A DNA stretch of 64,000 nt from contig CM065377.1 of the NCBI GenBank assembly GCA_033060915.1, positions 36,542,683 through 36,606,682 of the forward strand, read 5' to 3'. Below the pieces are notes generated by a model that did not search any database, was not told the origin of the DNA, and was given only the letters and a program-made list of their open reading frames with translations. This stretch comes from Euryodendron excelsum. Lineage: Eukaryota; Streptophyta; Magnoliopsida; Ericales; Pentaphylacaceae. Every line of letters starts with the position of its first letter. The stretch's first letter is position 1. The translations under genes and the position numbers were made by a program. This document shows, piece after piece, positions 1-12,530 of this stretch.

Positions 1-3000
1 ATCAACCGCAGAGAGAAAGGAGCAATCCAATCTCATGTTAATCGAACCTACCAAAGCTCCTAAGGGTTCTTAAACCTTAAGGATTCATGGCATGCATAGA
101 ACTATGTCTTAAGAGAGGCCCAAATTCCTCTCTGTCTGTGGAGCCAGGATTGCCCAAGTAGGGAATCATCAACCGGCGCACGCCAAAGAGGTATTATATT
201 GCATAATAGGGGTAAAACCCTACCTCCAAAATGGACTTGTCATCACTCCTAGACTCCCTCAAAGAAGGGACCTCCATAGGACATGCATCACATAGAACCT
301 CTAACTCCACATGCTGATTGCGTTCTATTTTTCTTTTTCTTTTTCTACGTTAAAAAACACTACCAAATTCATGAAATCCCTCTAGCACTTTACTTGATTC
401 AAACTCATGGAAGGACGAGCCTAGTTGTTAGAAGAGACCAAGCATACATTAAGGAGCAAGAAGGACTAACCGTTGGTCTACAAGATGTTTCCACCACACC
501 ATGCCATGAAAATCGCCATCCATACAGAGGAAGACTTCAAGCAGAGGAGGACTTCACTATTTGAGAAGTCTTGTCAGACCCGTGCATTGCAACAACATAA
601 TCTTCTAACTTCCAAATGCATGCCAAATGTCCTGAACTCGCCATCCGTTGATACACCTGGTGAATGAAGCACCAAGGAGGTTGGTTTAGTCCCAAAACCC
701 TATCAAGGGTTAAGGGTTCTCACCACAAGGTCCACTAGAAAAGGGAGGTTTTTAACTTTCTGGTTTTCATATATCTTCTTTAAATAAACACTACATGCCA
801 TGTAATCATGTTTTTAAATGAAAATAGGTAGTTCCTAGTTTATTCCCTTTGTCTCATACTCTTGTGGACGATTGTTGCATTTAAGGATTCTTTCCCATTC
901 AGTAATAACTCGACTTAAAGGATGAGATAGCATGGGCAACCCATTCAAAAAGGGGGGGGGGTCAAAATCTTTAAGAGAAAAAGAGAGAGTGAGAGATAAG
1001 AAGGAGATAGTCTCATAAAAAAGGTGTAAAGTTCATTGAAAAGGCGACTCTTGCGTGATATCCTGGCTAAGCGATGGGCAGCTGAGTCCTCGAAATGATG
1101 AGAAGTCATTGTTCTATTTATCCTAAATAAACACTATCCTTTGCTCAGCCCACTAGAGTCGTAACTGATTTTTATTCAGATGTCCCCAAACCAATAACCA
1201 TCCCCCACATTGGGGTAAGCACAGAATAGTTGATTTGATAAGAACGTGTAGAGGTTCATTGACAGAAACACATCATTCCTAGGAGTATTGTCTAAATTTT
1301 ATACTAAGACTTTATGGACTAAGCAATTCAATTTGAAATTATTAGAGGCCCTCAATTCTGCTACCATACACAAAAATAACCCCTTTGCTTAACCCACTAG
1401 TGCCTCGCAGAAAGAGAAAGATTTTTTGTCAACCTCGATCCGAAACCATCCCCCCCATACTGGGGCAGACAGGCAACAGAAGATCTGGTACAGAATGTCA
1501 TCGACCATCAAGCTGAAGTAACGTGAAGGCTCTACAGATCAAGTAATCTTCAAAATGAAGAGAGGCCCTCATTTCACTTCCCATACAGTTAAAAGCAACC
1601 CTTGTCGAACCTATTGAGTCGGTTATCTTTCTTTTCCAAAACACACCCTAACCTAGGGATCACTGTCCACAATCGCAACAAGAAATGTTCAACTCCTTTT
1701 GTAAAAGAGGAAATCCAAAGGTGATCCTAGGTAATGAAGCCACCAAGTAGAAATAATAGGTTTGAGCCTTTACCCTTTCTTGTAAAAACCCAAAAAACAT
1801 GGCCTAACATTACAACCCTACTAAAGTCCTCTCTGATTGAAAAAATAATTGCTTGATCTAGATGAGCCAGACGTGTTGCCGAAGCTCAAGGGGGAAATTA
1901 GGGAACCAAACCCTACTGGAAGACAAACCAAGGATGGTGTGGATCTAAACCCTACTGGAAATAACATCAAATTTAAGCCTACATATCTCGTTCATTCAAA
2001 AACCCCTTAACCTAGCCTACGTTACAGTCCAAATTAAAGTCCTCTCTGATCAAAGAAAATTGCTTAGTCCAAATAAGCCTGAACAATACCAAGACAACTA
2101 GGCTGAGAAAGGAGAACTAGAAGGGAATGCAAGGGGTAATCTCATGCTCCAAGGTGTGCTTAGATGGTTTTGGTTTAAACAACCCACTAAAAGAAGATCT
2201 TTGAGCCTAAATATCCTTTTGTTTCTTACAACCTCTAAACCCAGCCTACATTACGGTCCTAAAAGAAGTCTTCTCGGATTGAGGGCTTAGCTGTTTATCG
2301 CTCTGCAAAGGGCATGCGAGTTGTCACTCGAGCCATGGTGGTATTTTGGAGATCTGAGAGAGAAAACCAAGTGAGATCAGAAAAACCCCAAACGGCAACC
2401 CTGTAGAAAGTAGGGATAGGATAGCAAACCAAAAGGTCAAGATCCCTAGAGAATGGTGCAAATGCTATCACACTTCGATATGAATGGGACAAAACTGAAT
2501 GGGGCAGAATCCTGGAAATGAAACAGAATCTTGAGAGTATGGGCCCTAGGGCAATCCTGGAACATTCTTTGTAAATAACTTATATACATGTAGTACTGAT
2601 GCATCCATGACATGTATAACCTGTACATCCATTTAGATTCTTATGTAGTTTATTCATGCATTCAACTACATTCCTGTATGAACCTGTTCATTCGTAAGGA
2701 AGTAGGTCATGCATTTAATTCAATTCTTACATAAATTTGTGTATTTATCACCAAAACAAATAGGGGACATTGCATTCAATTCCATTCCAATATGTGCATT
2801 ATACAAAAGCATAACATGCATTCAATTCCATTTCTGTGTGAACCTGTGCATTTATAAAAAAATAAATCATGCATTTAATCCCATGTGCAATCATTATAAA
2901 AAATAAAAAATAACGCCCTTTACCAGGGCATTTTTAAAATTATTTTTATACAAAACTAACTTTATGTCTTTCCCTCTCTCTCAAATAAGAAACAAGGAAC

Positions 3001-3470
3001 AAGGTAAAACGCAAAAAGGAGCTAAAGCCACCACTCAGACATCTACAGCACCATTACACACCTCAGAAAGCTTAGATTTCCATGACCGACAAGAAACAGA
3101 GAATGGGGCAATGGCCTACCCTCGACCTCCCCAATCAAATGACTCTTGACTCAAGATACCATGTATGCTGAAAAAGGGGAGTAACGAATAAGTGTCTGAT
3201 CGCTCAAAGCTAGAATAATGAAGCATATCCCTGAAAATGAGCATTGACCCCCGACTGGAGTTTGGTAAGGCTCACGAAGGTCTCTCCCACAACCATAGGA
3301 GCATGGGAGTGCCTCTCACGAATCTTGACAAGCAGTGCACATAACCGACAGTCGACCAAGTCATCCCCCCTGGTGGAAACATCAATAAGATTAGGAGACA
3401 TGGAGCTAGGGCTACCTTGGAGAAATGGACCAATCTTGAGGAATATGCCAGTCCCCTATCTGTCGCAAAC

Positions 3471-4075
3471 TCAAAATGAGAGAAACAAGAACTTCACTGG
3501 GACATAAGGAAATTGGGGCAGCAGATCAGAAGAAAAGGCCGCAAAATGGAGCCCAAGCTGAAAAGAGACAATCGTGATGCAGCCATCAAGAAAAGTAAGT
3601 CCCGTAATGTCAGCTAAACCATCCCAAAGACCTAGGAGGAAGCCATACTCATGGGGAGTAGGGACAGGCTCACATCCCCCAAAACAGAAGAAAGACAAGT
3701 TAGGCAGCCAGAAGGTAACCACTGCCGAAAATGAGCTACACTGATAGGAGAGAAGCCGTACAATCACAGAATCAGCGAAAGATGCCCCGCTCATATGGAG
3801 GATATCCATTATACCAAATCCGCAATCGACTCAAAATAGCATTAGCCATTTCCAAAGGTCAAAAGTGGAAAACCTCAGCATCCAAATCCAAAGCTGCTCA
3901 ACTGGGGGAAAGCGGTCGACAGGTGGCCTACTCCCTGACCACTCTGACTAGACACTGCCTGCCTAGTAGACCATCGGCTGCCATTAGACCGACTAGAGCC
4001 GCTAGTGGAATCTGTCCAAGCCGCCTTCCCTGAGCGGCGTCCCCCCTCAGAGCCATCATCCTCCGCATCTACCAT
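3471..4075 (-). pseudogene. Antisense ORF remnant, plant-mobile-domain-like
   Basis: The minus strand opens with ATG at 4075, giving an acidic, Ser/Arg-rich start (MVDAEDDGSEGGRR). After a frame change at about 3810-3875 it continues in a second frame to a stop at 3471. The second frame contains FWLPNLSFFCFGG followed by PVPTPHEYGFLLGL. This resembles the aromatic-rich block plus PT-x-EEY-x-x-LL pattern of plant mobile domain or DUF7745-type proteins. Element D has the same N-terminus at 39931 on the minus strand. Antisense ORFs between pol and the 3' LTR are known in some Tat-lineage Ty3/gypsy elements, and the position fits. The frame break makes it a pseudogene. The domain call is by eye; the shared start and position in two copies are the firmer evidence. 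Confidence 0.5.
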
Positions 4076-5384
4076 CCTAAAAAGGTAAAGCAAGGTAAGA
4101 GGTGTGAATGTACCATATACTCAGATAAATAATAACATAATAAAGTAAAATAAAATAAACAGCTAATACAAAATAAATAAAAGATTTCAAATGATGAGTC
4201 AAAACAAATTTCCTACATACACCTTTTATTTTTCCAACTTCAAATCATATCTCAAGGGTTTTCTGTCTTTTTCCTTCAAAAAGATTTTATTTCTAAAACC
4301 TCTTCTAACTCTTTCCTCTAAATTCTAAAGATTTCGACAGAGTCCCGTTTAAAAATGGTCCCTACAACACCTATGACATCAACACGAAACACAAAACGTG
4401 CACTTTTTAATGTTACAATCCCATAACATCAGCACCCGCGTACACTTTTCGAAATTTTCAAAACACATATTTTATTTTTCCAATAAATCAATGGTTTTCA
4501 AAAATGTCCTAAAATTCCTCAAAATCATTTCAAATGATTTCTAAAAATATCCTTACATTTTCAAAATTTTAAACTCTAAACATTCCATCAATTTCTTGAG
4601 TTTTTCAACTTTCCTAATTTTCTAAGTATTTTTTCATTTTTCAAAAAATTAAAAATTCACCGAGTTTTCAAAAAATCACAAAGCTTTACACGGTTGTTAA
4701 ACACGTTTTTCTAAGGCACATTGCACAAAAATCTAGCCAGAAAACCCAATGCCCAAGCCTGTAGGAACAAACCCCCAATTCCTACAGAAAACTCTCTTCA
4801 CATAATCACGTAAAATCACTCAAATTCAATCAAACAAGCACCAAAATGCAAAAATAATATTACCATAGCGTTCAAAACATACCAAAACATCAATTTTCAC
4901 TATTAACACAATTCAAACGAAATTCTATATATCAAAATCAACAAAAATTTGAAAAACTCACTTTTTTGGAGTTCTCCGGCGAAATCTTCTCTTCCGGCGA
5001 CTTTTTCGGCGGCGTGGTCTCCTTTCGGCAATCACCCGTGGTCTCCAAGAAGTGCTCCTTCAATGTCCAAGTTGGTTTCCTCGTAATGTCTCTTGGATTT
5101 GCGAAAAACTCTTCAAATACCGCAAATATTAGAACCATAATTTTTTTGGTTTTAACTCCAAGCCTGGCACTACTAGCAGAGGCGCCAAGCTTCTTTTGCC
5201 AAAGGAGTGGCGCCAGTTTCCAATTCTAGGTAGCTTTACCCTTTTTCCCACCAAAACTCGTTTTCGAAGGCCTTTTGGGCCTAATACCCATTTCCAAACC
5301 CCCGTTTTCCAAATCCGTCCCTTCGACCGCCTCACGGTCAACATGGGGCTCTTGCTTTATCGTTTTTTATCTTCGACAAGCAAA

Positions 5385-5404
5385 GACAGAAAAAGAAGGG
5401 CAGC
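5385..5404 (+). other. Polypurine tract of element A
   Basis: The 20 bases before the LTR are nearly all purine (AGACAGAAAAAGAAGGGCAGC-like) and abut TGTAAGCACC. Element D has the same GGGGCAGC|TGTAAGCAC junction at 42427/42428. Two independent copies sharing this boundary show it is an internal/LTR junction, not an insertion flank. Confidence 0.75.
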
Positions 5405-7093
5405 TGTAAGCACCCCATTTTTGACCGCTTGACGGTCTCCACTTCGTCCATACTTGTGTTCAAGTCATTGTGGGCATATTTCATTCCAAATTAACTTTCT
5501 AAGTCTAATCCCGGCAATTCATCGCTTTGCGGGCCTACCAAGCCCAAATAGAGGCAAAATAACCAAAATGCCCTTAAAGGGCATTATCCTTTCCAATTCC
5601 AAAATCAGGCACATCTTTTCAAAGACGGTAAGTCCCCTTTCTAATTCCAAATCAGGCACGTCTTTCTGAAGATGGTAAGTCCCCTTTCCAATTCTAAATC
5701 AGGCGCGTCTTTTTGTAGATGGTAAGTCCCATTTTTAATTCCAAATCAGGCGCGTCTTTCCAAAGACGGTAAGTCCCCTTTCCAAGTCTAATTCCAATTC
5801 CAATCCCTCTCTCGAGACAGTTGATTCCTCGAGACGGTCCAGCACGTTTTCCAAAGAAAATCTCTTCAGAATGGTAAGTCCCTTTAAACCTGTCGACCGG
5901 GACGAGATCCCAAGTCCCCTAAATGGTAGAACGGTCCACCTTTGGGGCCTGCTAGCCCGCCAATGCAGAAATGTCCGTTTAGGCACGCCTTTCGAAAAAG
6001 TTAATTCTCAAGCGCTAAGTCCCTTTAGTAGCTTCCCAAGATCAGGCAGTCTCGGGAATGATCGCGAACTGTCAGAGTAGCAAAAATACTTGCAAACATC
6101 GCAACCGTCAGAGTAGCGAAAATACTCGCAAACAGGTCGATATGGGGAATTGCCAACAAACCCTTGTATCATGCGACCACCGTCAGAGTGGCGGAAACAC
6201 TCAAAACCCAGGTCAACACTAGTGCCCGCTAGCCCACTTCGGTGAAAAATAATCAAACTGCCCCTAGGGCCATTTTCTAGCTCGTTTCTCGTGAACACAT
6301 TTGAATCTTCAGAACGGTAAGTCCAACCTTCCAAGATTGTCTTAAAGACAATCCAGCATGACTAGGTGCCTTCTAATTAGTTTCGGGCCAATTCCGAGAC
6401 TTTCCGGTCAAGATGACCATTTTGCCCCTAGGCATTTGAACGCCCCGGGAACCACACTGGCCCTAGGTATCAAACCGATAACCTCCTAAGAATGCTTCTC
6501 TTAGTATTCCCAACCGTCCATTGTCTTCTTGAATAATTCTGAGTCAGCTCCGGCAAACCCGGTGCAAAATGACCGTTTTGCCCTTGGTGGGCTGGTCACC
6601 TTCTTCGACCACACCGGCTCTTGGTATGAACCGGTAACCTTTGGGAATATTCTAAATAATGTTTCCATATCTCAAGTCTTTTTCCAAGACATTCCGGGTC
6701 CGTCCCGGTAGCTTTCCGGCCTGATTGACCGTTTTGCCCCTGATGGCCCGGTCAATCTTTCCAACACATCATATCTTCATTTTTCAAGTCAAATACTTTG
6801 AGAAACTGTTCTAAGCGTTCCTGCCCTTTTTTCAGCCTTCCGAGTCATTCCCGATCTCTCGACTCCTTCCCGAACTTTCCGGAGTCACTCCTAGTGAAGC
6901 TAGGCTAAAAATTGCATGGTAGTCACTAGTACAGGCACCCAAATCTTTCAAAGATACGTTGCTTGCCGACTTAACAAACTTTCCTAACTTGCTGGCGCCA
7001 CTACTAGTGACGCCAAGCTAAAAAATGGTCTGGCGCCACTAAGAAGAATTTTAGCCTTGCGCCACTACAACAGGTGCCTGGTCTATCTCATCT

Positions 7094-7102
7094 CTATAAA
7101 TA
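7094..7102 (+). promoter_or_regulatory. TATA box of LTR A
   Basis: CTATAAATA, followed by GAGCCTCTTC and GCGTGAAAGAGGT as in the other LTRs. This conserved block marks the likely U3/R boundary. Matching boxes are at 17658 (B), 26649 (G), 30114 (D 5'), 44775 (H), 49363 (D 3') and 63395-63403 on the minus strand (F). Confidence 0.75.
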
Positions 7103-8474
7103 TAGAGCCTCTTCTAGCGTGAAAGAGGTCCAAAAACTCAGGCAATGGAATAGTACCTGCGCATGTCCTACATGCGCCAGGTCAAATTTTGGCCAGGTGC
7201 ATGTAGCACATGCGCCAAGCCTATTCTAGATTGCCTATAAATGCCAGATCCCCCTTTACATATTCCATTTTCGAAATTATTGCGAAGCTCTGCTGAAACC
7301 ACTCCAGAACCTCGAATCCTTACATATATTCCACCCCTCCAACACTTAAGCTAGATTCTACCTCCCATAAGCCTATATACTTCACCTACAAGGCCTTATA
7401 CACCATTACACACTCCATTCCAGCCCCTCAAGCCTTCTTAAAGTTATTCAAGCTCCAATCAAGACATACATTGAAGACTACAAGTGTGTTGAAGGTAAAA
7501 AGTGGTATTCCTTTTACATTTTTGTCTTCCCCCACTCTTCTCTTTTCCCTCCTAGCTTACTTAGGCTATTCTCTATTTTAATTCCCATCTTCAACCTCCC
7601 ATTCTTGCATGCTTGAGCCAAGAGGGCTCTTAAATCATACCTAGAGGAAAGCAAGTGAGAGCCACCGTATATGGGGATTTCTCACTAGCTTACTTTAAGA
7701 TGGTATGGCCTAAGAGCCCCTTGTTTATGTGGTATAGCCTAAAAGCCTTGTATGTGATCATGACCCCTTGCATATTACTATTTTGATCATGTCTTGTGTG
7801 CTTGGCTTCATTTTCATGCTTATCAATGCTCACATTACTCTTATTCCCTGCCATTTTCAAGCTCTATATTTCTTTCAAAAATGGTTCCAAGAGTTGGCTC
7901 CTTGAAGTTTAGGATGATACCTTAGAAATCATGCCATAGAAAATTCCCTATTAACCTCCTAACTCTCATTTTGGCATCATTGCATTTTAACTTGCGTAAG
8001 AATTTTTTTCTAGCCCTCTAATCTTTAAGGTTTCCATTCTTTTAAGTTTGGTGGTTGGAATGGCCCCATAGAACCCTCTCTTGAGTAGTCTCCCTTTTAT
8101 TTGACCATAGGAGCCCTCTCTTGATGAAACGGTCTCCTTCGAAAATGGTTTTCCAAATCCTTTTCCTAAAATGGTTTTCAAAAATTCATTCTCTCCATCT
8201 TTGCATTAAAAATGGTGCATCAAAAAGTTGTTATCATATTGATTCTTGACCCTTTGCACTCTTGCCAAGATAATGGTTATAATGGCTATGAGGGAGCTCT
8301 CCTTGGAGTGGTCTCCAAGCACCAGCCATACAAACCATACTCTTGGCTATAATCAAAATTTTCATGGAAATGATCTTCAAAAAGATACCTTGCTAAAGTT
8401 CATCACATAACATGTTTTGTTTTTCAAAACTCTTTCTAAAAATGCATCAAACAACTTTTCAAAATCATCTTCAA

Positions 8475-8850
8475 TTTAATCCTAGGTTAACTTGACCCTA
8501 GTTGACCAACCCTAGGTTAACTTAACCTTAGTTGACCAAACCCTAGGTTAACTTGACTCTAGTTACCAAACCTTAGGTTAATTTGACCCTAGTTACCCAA
8601 CCTTAGGTCAACTGGACCCTAGTTACCTAACCCTAGGTTAACTTGACCTTAGTTACCAAACCCTAGGTTAACTTGACCTAGTTATCCACCCTAGGTTAAC
8701 TTGACCCTAGTTCACTCACCTTAAGTTAACCTAACCCTAGTTAATTAACCATAAGTCATCTTACCCTTAGGTTAACCCTACCCTAGTTAGTCAACCCTAG
8801 TCTAACCTAACCTTGGGTCACCCCTAACCATAGGCTAACGCATAGGTTAG
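8475..8850 (+). repeat. Tandem array of about 31-bp CCTAGGTTAACTTGACC units
   Basis: About 11 degenerate copies of a unit reading CCTAGGTTAACTTGACCCTA plus GTTACCAAA lie head to tail, decaying towards the right. Each unit contains the palindromes CCTAGG and GTTAAC. The array is absent from the equivalent part of LTRs B, G and H, so it expanded in the lineage leading to LTR A. Confidence 0.85.
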
Positions 8851-10246
8851 TATGCTTCAAGGTTTCAACTCATGAACCCTTTCTAAATGATCTTTCAATT
8901 TTAAACTATTCCCATTACTCATTTTTCCAAAACCTCCTACTCTCTTGAGATTTCAAAAAGCCAACTCCATAACCTCTTCAAATCCCTCATGCTCCAACTT
9001 CAAGGCATTTCCAAAAATGTTTTCAAAGGGTCACAAACCTATGGTGTCCCTAGCCCTCTTACGGTTAAAGACCCCAAAGGAAGGTGATATATCAAGAGCA
9101 GCCTCCAAGATTGTCCATATTAGAACTCCAAACCCTTAGCCATTTTCAAAAGCCACTTTCAAAAACTAATTTATCAAAACATTTCAAAGTCATACCTCCA
9201 AGGTTTTCAAAACAAGACCTCAAAACATTTTCAAAACTATCTTGAGTTATTCCAAAGCATTTTCCAAAACTCCCTTGAGTTGTTCCAAAAACACTTCAAA
9301 ACATCTCAAAAGCGTTTCAAAAACTTTTGAGTTCCATTCCAAAAATATTTCAACATCCGATTTCAAATTGAAATTTTCAAGACACGTTTCCAAAGACCAC
9401 AAAGTGTCTTCAAACTCTTCCAAAGATCTCAAAATGTCTTTAAACTCTTTCAAAGGCCTCAAAGTGTCTTCAAAACCTTCCAAAGGCTCCAAATGCGCCT
9501 GTTTTCCATCAGGCTCTTGCCTGAACTATGAATGACCTAATTCTTGCCAAATGAGATACGTAGACAACCTAAAATGGTACGGTCATAACTTTTATTTCAA
9601 CTCCAATCCCCTTTCGAAAACTTTCAATCAATTCAAAGTTCTCATTTTAAACTCCATCAAAACTCCCACATTTTCAAACTTCTTCCAAAACTTGCATTGT
9701 GCATCATTCATCTGAAAGGTGATGACTAAACCCCGTTTTCAAAATTCTAAAGTGGATATTAAGTGGATAATGATAATCGGTTATTCTAGTGAGTGAACAA
9801 AGAGTAATTAGATATGTAGGTACCGAAAGGGCGGGGTAGGGTGATGATGTTAGAATATCTTTCCTACACGTAACCAACCCCCGGACCATAGATTTCTGTT
9901 TTCGAAGGACCAAAATAGAGTTATTTTCCAAAATGGCTTAAATCTTTCCAAAGGTTGCCAAATAACCTATTTTCTTAAAAAACCCTCTCTCGAGGGAGTT
10001 TTCAAAGTCTTTTTCAAAAACCCTAAGTTTAATCTTCGGATTAACACTTAGTTTTAGGTATCCTAACTCACCTTAATCAAGTTAAGTGGGGACTCCTATT
10101 TTTCTACGAAGCCCTTAATCAAACCAATCTTCAATTCAAACCTAGTCACACTTATTCTTCTAGGAGGATGAGTTTTAGTGACAGAGTTTCGTGCTTTTGG
10201 TCTCCGAGCTGAAAGGACCTTGGACACTCAAAACCGGGGCGCGACA

Positions 10247-10556
10247 CATAGTTAGCATTAGAATAGCCAATTAAGTTTAAAAATGTGCCCTTAGGATACC
10301 ATAATCCAAGATTAGGCGTGTGCTTGAGATATCTAAAAATCCTTTTAACATCTACAACATGTGATTCTTTAGGATTAGATTGAAATCTAGCACATAGGCA
10401 TACACTAAACATGATATCAAGCCTACTAGCAATTAGATAGAGTAATGAGGCAATCATACTTCTATATAATTTGGTATCCACAGAAATACCTTTCTCATCT
10501 TTGTCAAGCTTTGTTAAAGTATTCATGGGAGTGCTCAATGGCTTTGCATCCTTCAT
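10247..10556 (-). pseudogene. Copia RT C-terminus and RNase H start, cut by element A
   Basis: The frame begins with MKDAKPLSTPMNT and continues through LYRSMIASLLYL, DIMFSVCLCARFQ and VKRIFRYLKHT to the RNase H opening GYSNANY. These are hallmark blocks of the plant Ty1/copia RT-RNase H junction. The frame runs into element A's LTR exactly after GYSNANY (10248); the residues beyond it come from the LTR. The family normally has GYSDADY, so the first catalytic Asp position reads Asn here, as well as the gene being truncated. Confidence 0.9.
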
Positions 10557-11290
10557 ATCAAACTTTTTTAGTAAGTCTTTGATGTACTTAGCTTGGTTTA
10601 TGAAGATGCCTCCTTTAATTGTTTGATTTGAAGTCCAAGGAAGAAGTTGAGCTCTCCTATCATGAACATTGCAAATTCACCTTGCATACACTTAGCAAAT
10701 TCTTTGCAAAGCTTCTTATTAGTAGAGCCAAATATGATATCATCTACATAAATTTGGACAATAAATATATCATGGTCTCTAATCTTTATAAAAAGTATGG
10801 TATCAACCTTTCCTCTTGTGAAACCATTTTCAATAAAAAATTTGCTCAACCTTTTATACTAAGCCCTTGGGCCTGTTTTAAACCATAAAGTGCTTTTGTA
10901 AGTTTGAAAACATGATTTGAAAATTTTGGATTTTCAAAACCAGGAGGTTATTTAACATAAACCTCTTCAGAAGTAAAATCATTCAAAAATGCACTTTTTA
11001 CATTTATTTTATAAAGTTTGAAAATTTTAAAACATTAAAATGCAAGCAACATTCTAATAGCATCTAATATAGCTACAAGTGCATATGTTTCATTAAAATC
11101 AATTCCTTCTTCTTGATTATAGCCTTGAGCTACAAGTCTAGCATTATTTCTCACAACAGTTCCAAATTCATCCATTTTGTTTCTAAACACGCATTTGGTT
11201 CCAATTATATGATAATCTTCAGGCTTAGGAACAAGGTTCCAAACTTCAATCCTTTTAAATTGGTTTAACTCATCTTGCATGGCCATAATT
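10557..11290 (-). pseudogene. Copia reverse transcriptase remnant
   Basis: Two main open pieces remain. The upstream one (11035-11286) carries WNLVPKPEDYHIIGTKCVFRNK and ARLVAQGYNQEEGIDF, the N-terminal RT blocks. The downstream one (10598-10849) carries the catalytic YVDDIIFGS at 10739-10750 and GELNFFLGLQIKQ. Between them (10850-11034) the frame is broken, so no functional enzyme is expected. The family copies element RNA into cDNA in cytoplasmic particles. The YVDD motif itself is intact. Confidence 0.92.
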
Positions 11291-11478
11291 CAAAATTCAT
11301 CATTTTCAAATTCTTGAAAGCATTTTGGTTCAATTTGTGATAAAAAAGTAAAGTGGTTACATATATTTCTAAGAGATGATTTTGTTTTTACCCCTTGTGA
11401 TAGATCAACTAGTATTTGTTCTACTGAATGGTTGTGGACAAACTTTTATTCCTTTGGCAGCCCTTGATTTACATTCAG

Positions 11479-12500
11479 TTAGCTTAAACGAATGTTTTGG
11501 TCTCCTTTCTCTTGTAGTGGAGCTTCACTTTGAGTTGGATTAATGTTCAACTTGTCTAAGCTTTGTTCCACATCTTCACTCACAATATTCTTTGGCAAAG
11601 AATTTAGTACATCAAAAGTAACATGCATTGATTCTTCAACAACTAAATTTTTTTTTATTGAAAATTCTATAGCCCTTGTTATGAGTGGAATAGCCAAGAA
11701 AGATACCCTCATCTGGTTTTTCATCAAACTTACCAAGGCTATCTTTATTCTTATTCAACACAAAACATTTGCATCCAAAAGCTCTAAAGTATGATATATT
11801 TGGTTTCTTGTCTTTCCAAAGCTAAAATGATGTTTTCTTTGAAAATTTTTCCACCAAAACTCTATTTAAATAAAGTTGTGTTAACAGTTTCAGTCCAAAA
11901 ATATTTTGGCAAATTATTTTCATAAAGCATTGTTCTCTTCATTTCTTCCAAAGTCCTATTTTTCCTCTCAACAACCCCATTTTGTTGAGGAGTTCTAGGT
12001 GCTAAAAAATTGTGTTCAAAATTATTTTTATCACAATACATTTCAAAAGGTTTGCAATCAAACTCACCACCATAGTTAATCCTAATTGCAATCATTGTAA
12101 ATCTTTTTTTTATTTTTTATTTTGAACCTTTTTACAAAACTTGGTGAAGAAAACAATTGTTTCATCCTTGTGAGCTAGAAAGAATATCTAAATATATCTT
12201 GAGTAATTATCAACAATAACAAGAGCATATTACTTACCACATAGAGTTAAGGTTCTAGTTGGTCCAAACAAATCCATATGCAAAAGTTGTAGTGGCCTAG
12301 AGATATAAAGCATATTAGTAGATTTGAAAGAAATTCTAGTTTGCTTCCCCATTTGAAATGCATCAGAGATTTTGTCTTTCTCACGTTTGAGTTTGGGAAA
12401 ATCATTCACTAGTTCATTTTTTGAAAATTTTAAAATAATGCTCATACTAATATGGCCAAACTTTCTATGCCACAACCAACTATCTTCATTGTTCATAGCC
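11479..12500 (-). pseudogene. Copia integrase remnant with GAG-pre-integrase region
   Basis: From upstream to downstream on the minus strand: the GAG-pre-integrase segment with WLWHRKFGHIS (12230-12496), ending LLHMDLFGPTRT that opens the catalytic core; a core piece at 11862-12095 with GGEF, APRTPQQNGVVERKNRTLEE and ARTML-like sequence; then a C-terminal piece (11479-11736). The usual catalytic segment before GGEF reads IRINYGGEF, where family members have Asp-His; the core Asp is therefore lost. The Glu of VERKNRTLEE is kept. Frame breaks at about 11737-11861 and 12096-12229 confirm inactivation. Confidence 0.9.
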
Positions 12501-12530
12501 GCAAGACATTTGTTTTTGTAAGAAGATAAA

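Larger units (their letters stand above)
1..5404 (+). mobile_element. Element A, 3' part of internal region of a giant non-autonomous LTR element
   Basis: This stretch aligns along most of its length with 34806-42427, the internal region of element D. Shared segments include the opening sequence, the block near 2004 (matching 38270) and the ends just before the LTR. It ends in a purine-rich tract directly joined to TGTAAGCACC, so it is the internal 3' portion of an element whose 5' LTR lies left of the window. I see no gag, protease, reverse transcriptase or integrase motifs. The only protein-like signal is an antisense reading frame at 3471-4075. The rest is AT-rich non-coding sequence with a G run near 952-961 and degenerate tandem units at about 2630-2900 (GCATTCAATTCCATT-like). 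It lacks the Pack-MULE present in D. Lineage (Tat/Ogre-like) is inferred, not shown. Confidence 0.75.
5405..10246 (+). mobile_element. 3' LTR of element A (4.84 kb)
   Basis: It starts TGTAAGCACCCC and ends GGGCGCGACA, the same termini as the other copies in the window. U3 (about 1.7 kb) carries CTCGAGACAG, GTCAGAG and GACCGTTTTGCCCC modules, then a TATA box at 7094. The downstream half differs from B, G and H: it holds a second TATA-like CCTATAAATG near 7230 and a CCTAGGTTAAC tandem array at 8475-8850. The conserved island (about 9510-9590) and hairpin (10061-10087) are present. It interrupts the copia RNase H frame immediately after 10247; CATAG (10247-10251) is the expected right target duplication, and its partner lies outside the window. 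Open frames inside are by-products of repeats. Confidence 0.85.

Noticed and set aside
283..667. Possible small genes near the left edge
   Set aside because: Homologous sequence in element D (about 35090-35410) does not keep the frames open, so they are chance frames in non-coding element sequence.
8475..8850. Telomere-like repeat
   Set aside because: Units contain CCCTA but the period is about 31 bp with CCTAGGTTAAC, not the plant CCCTAAA heptamer.
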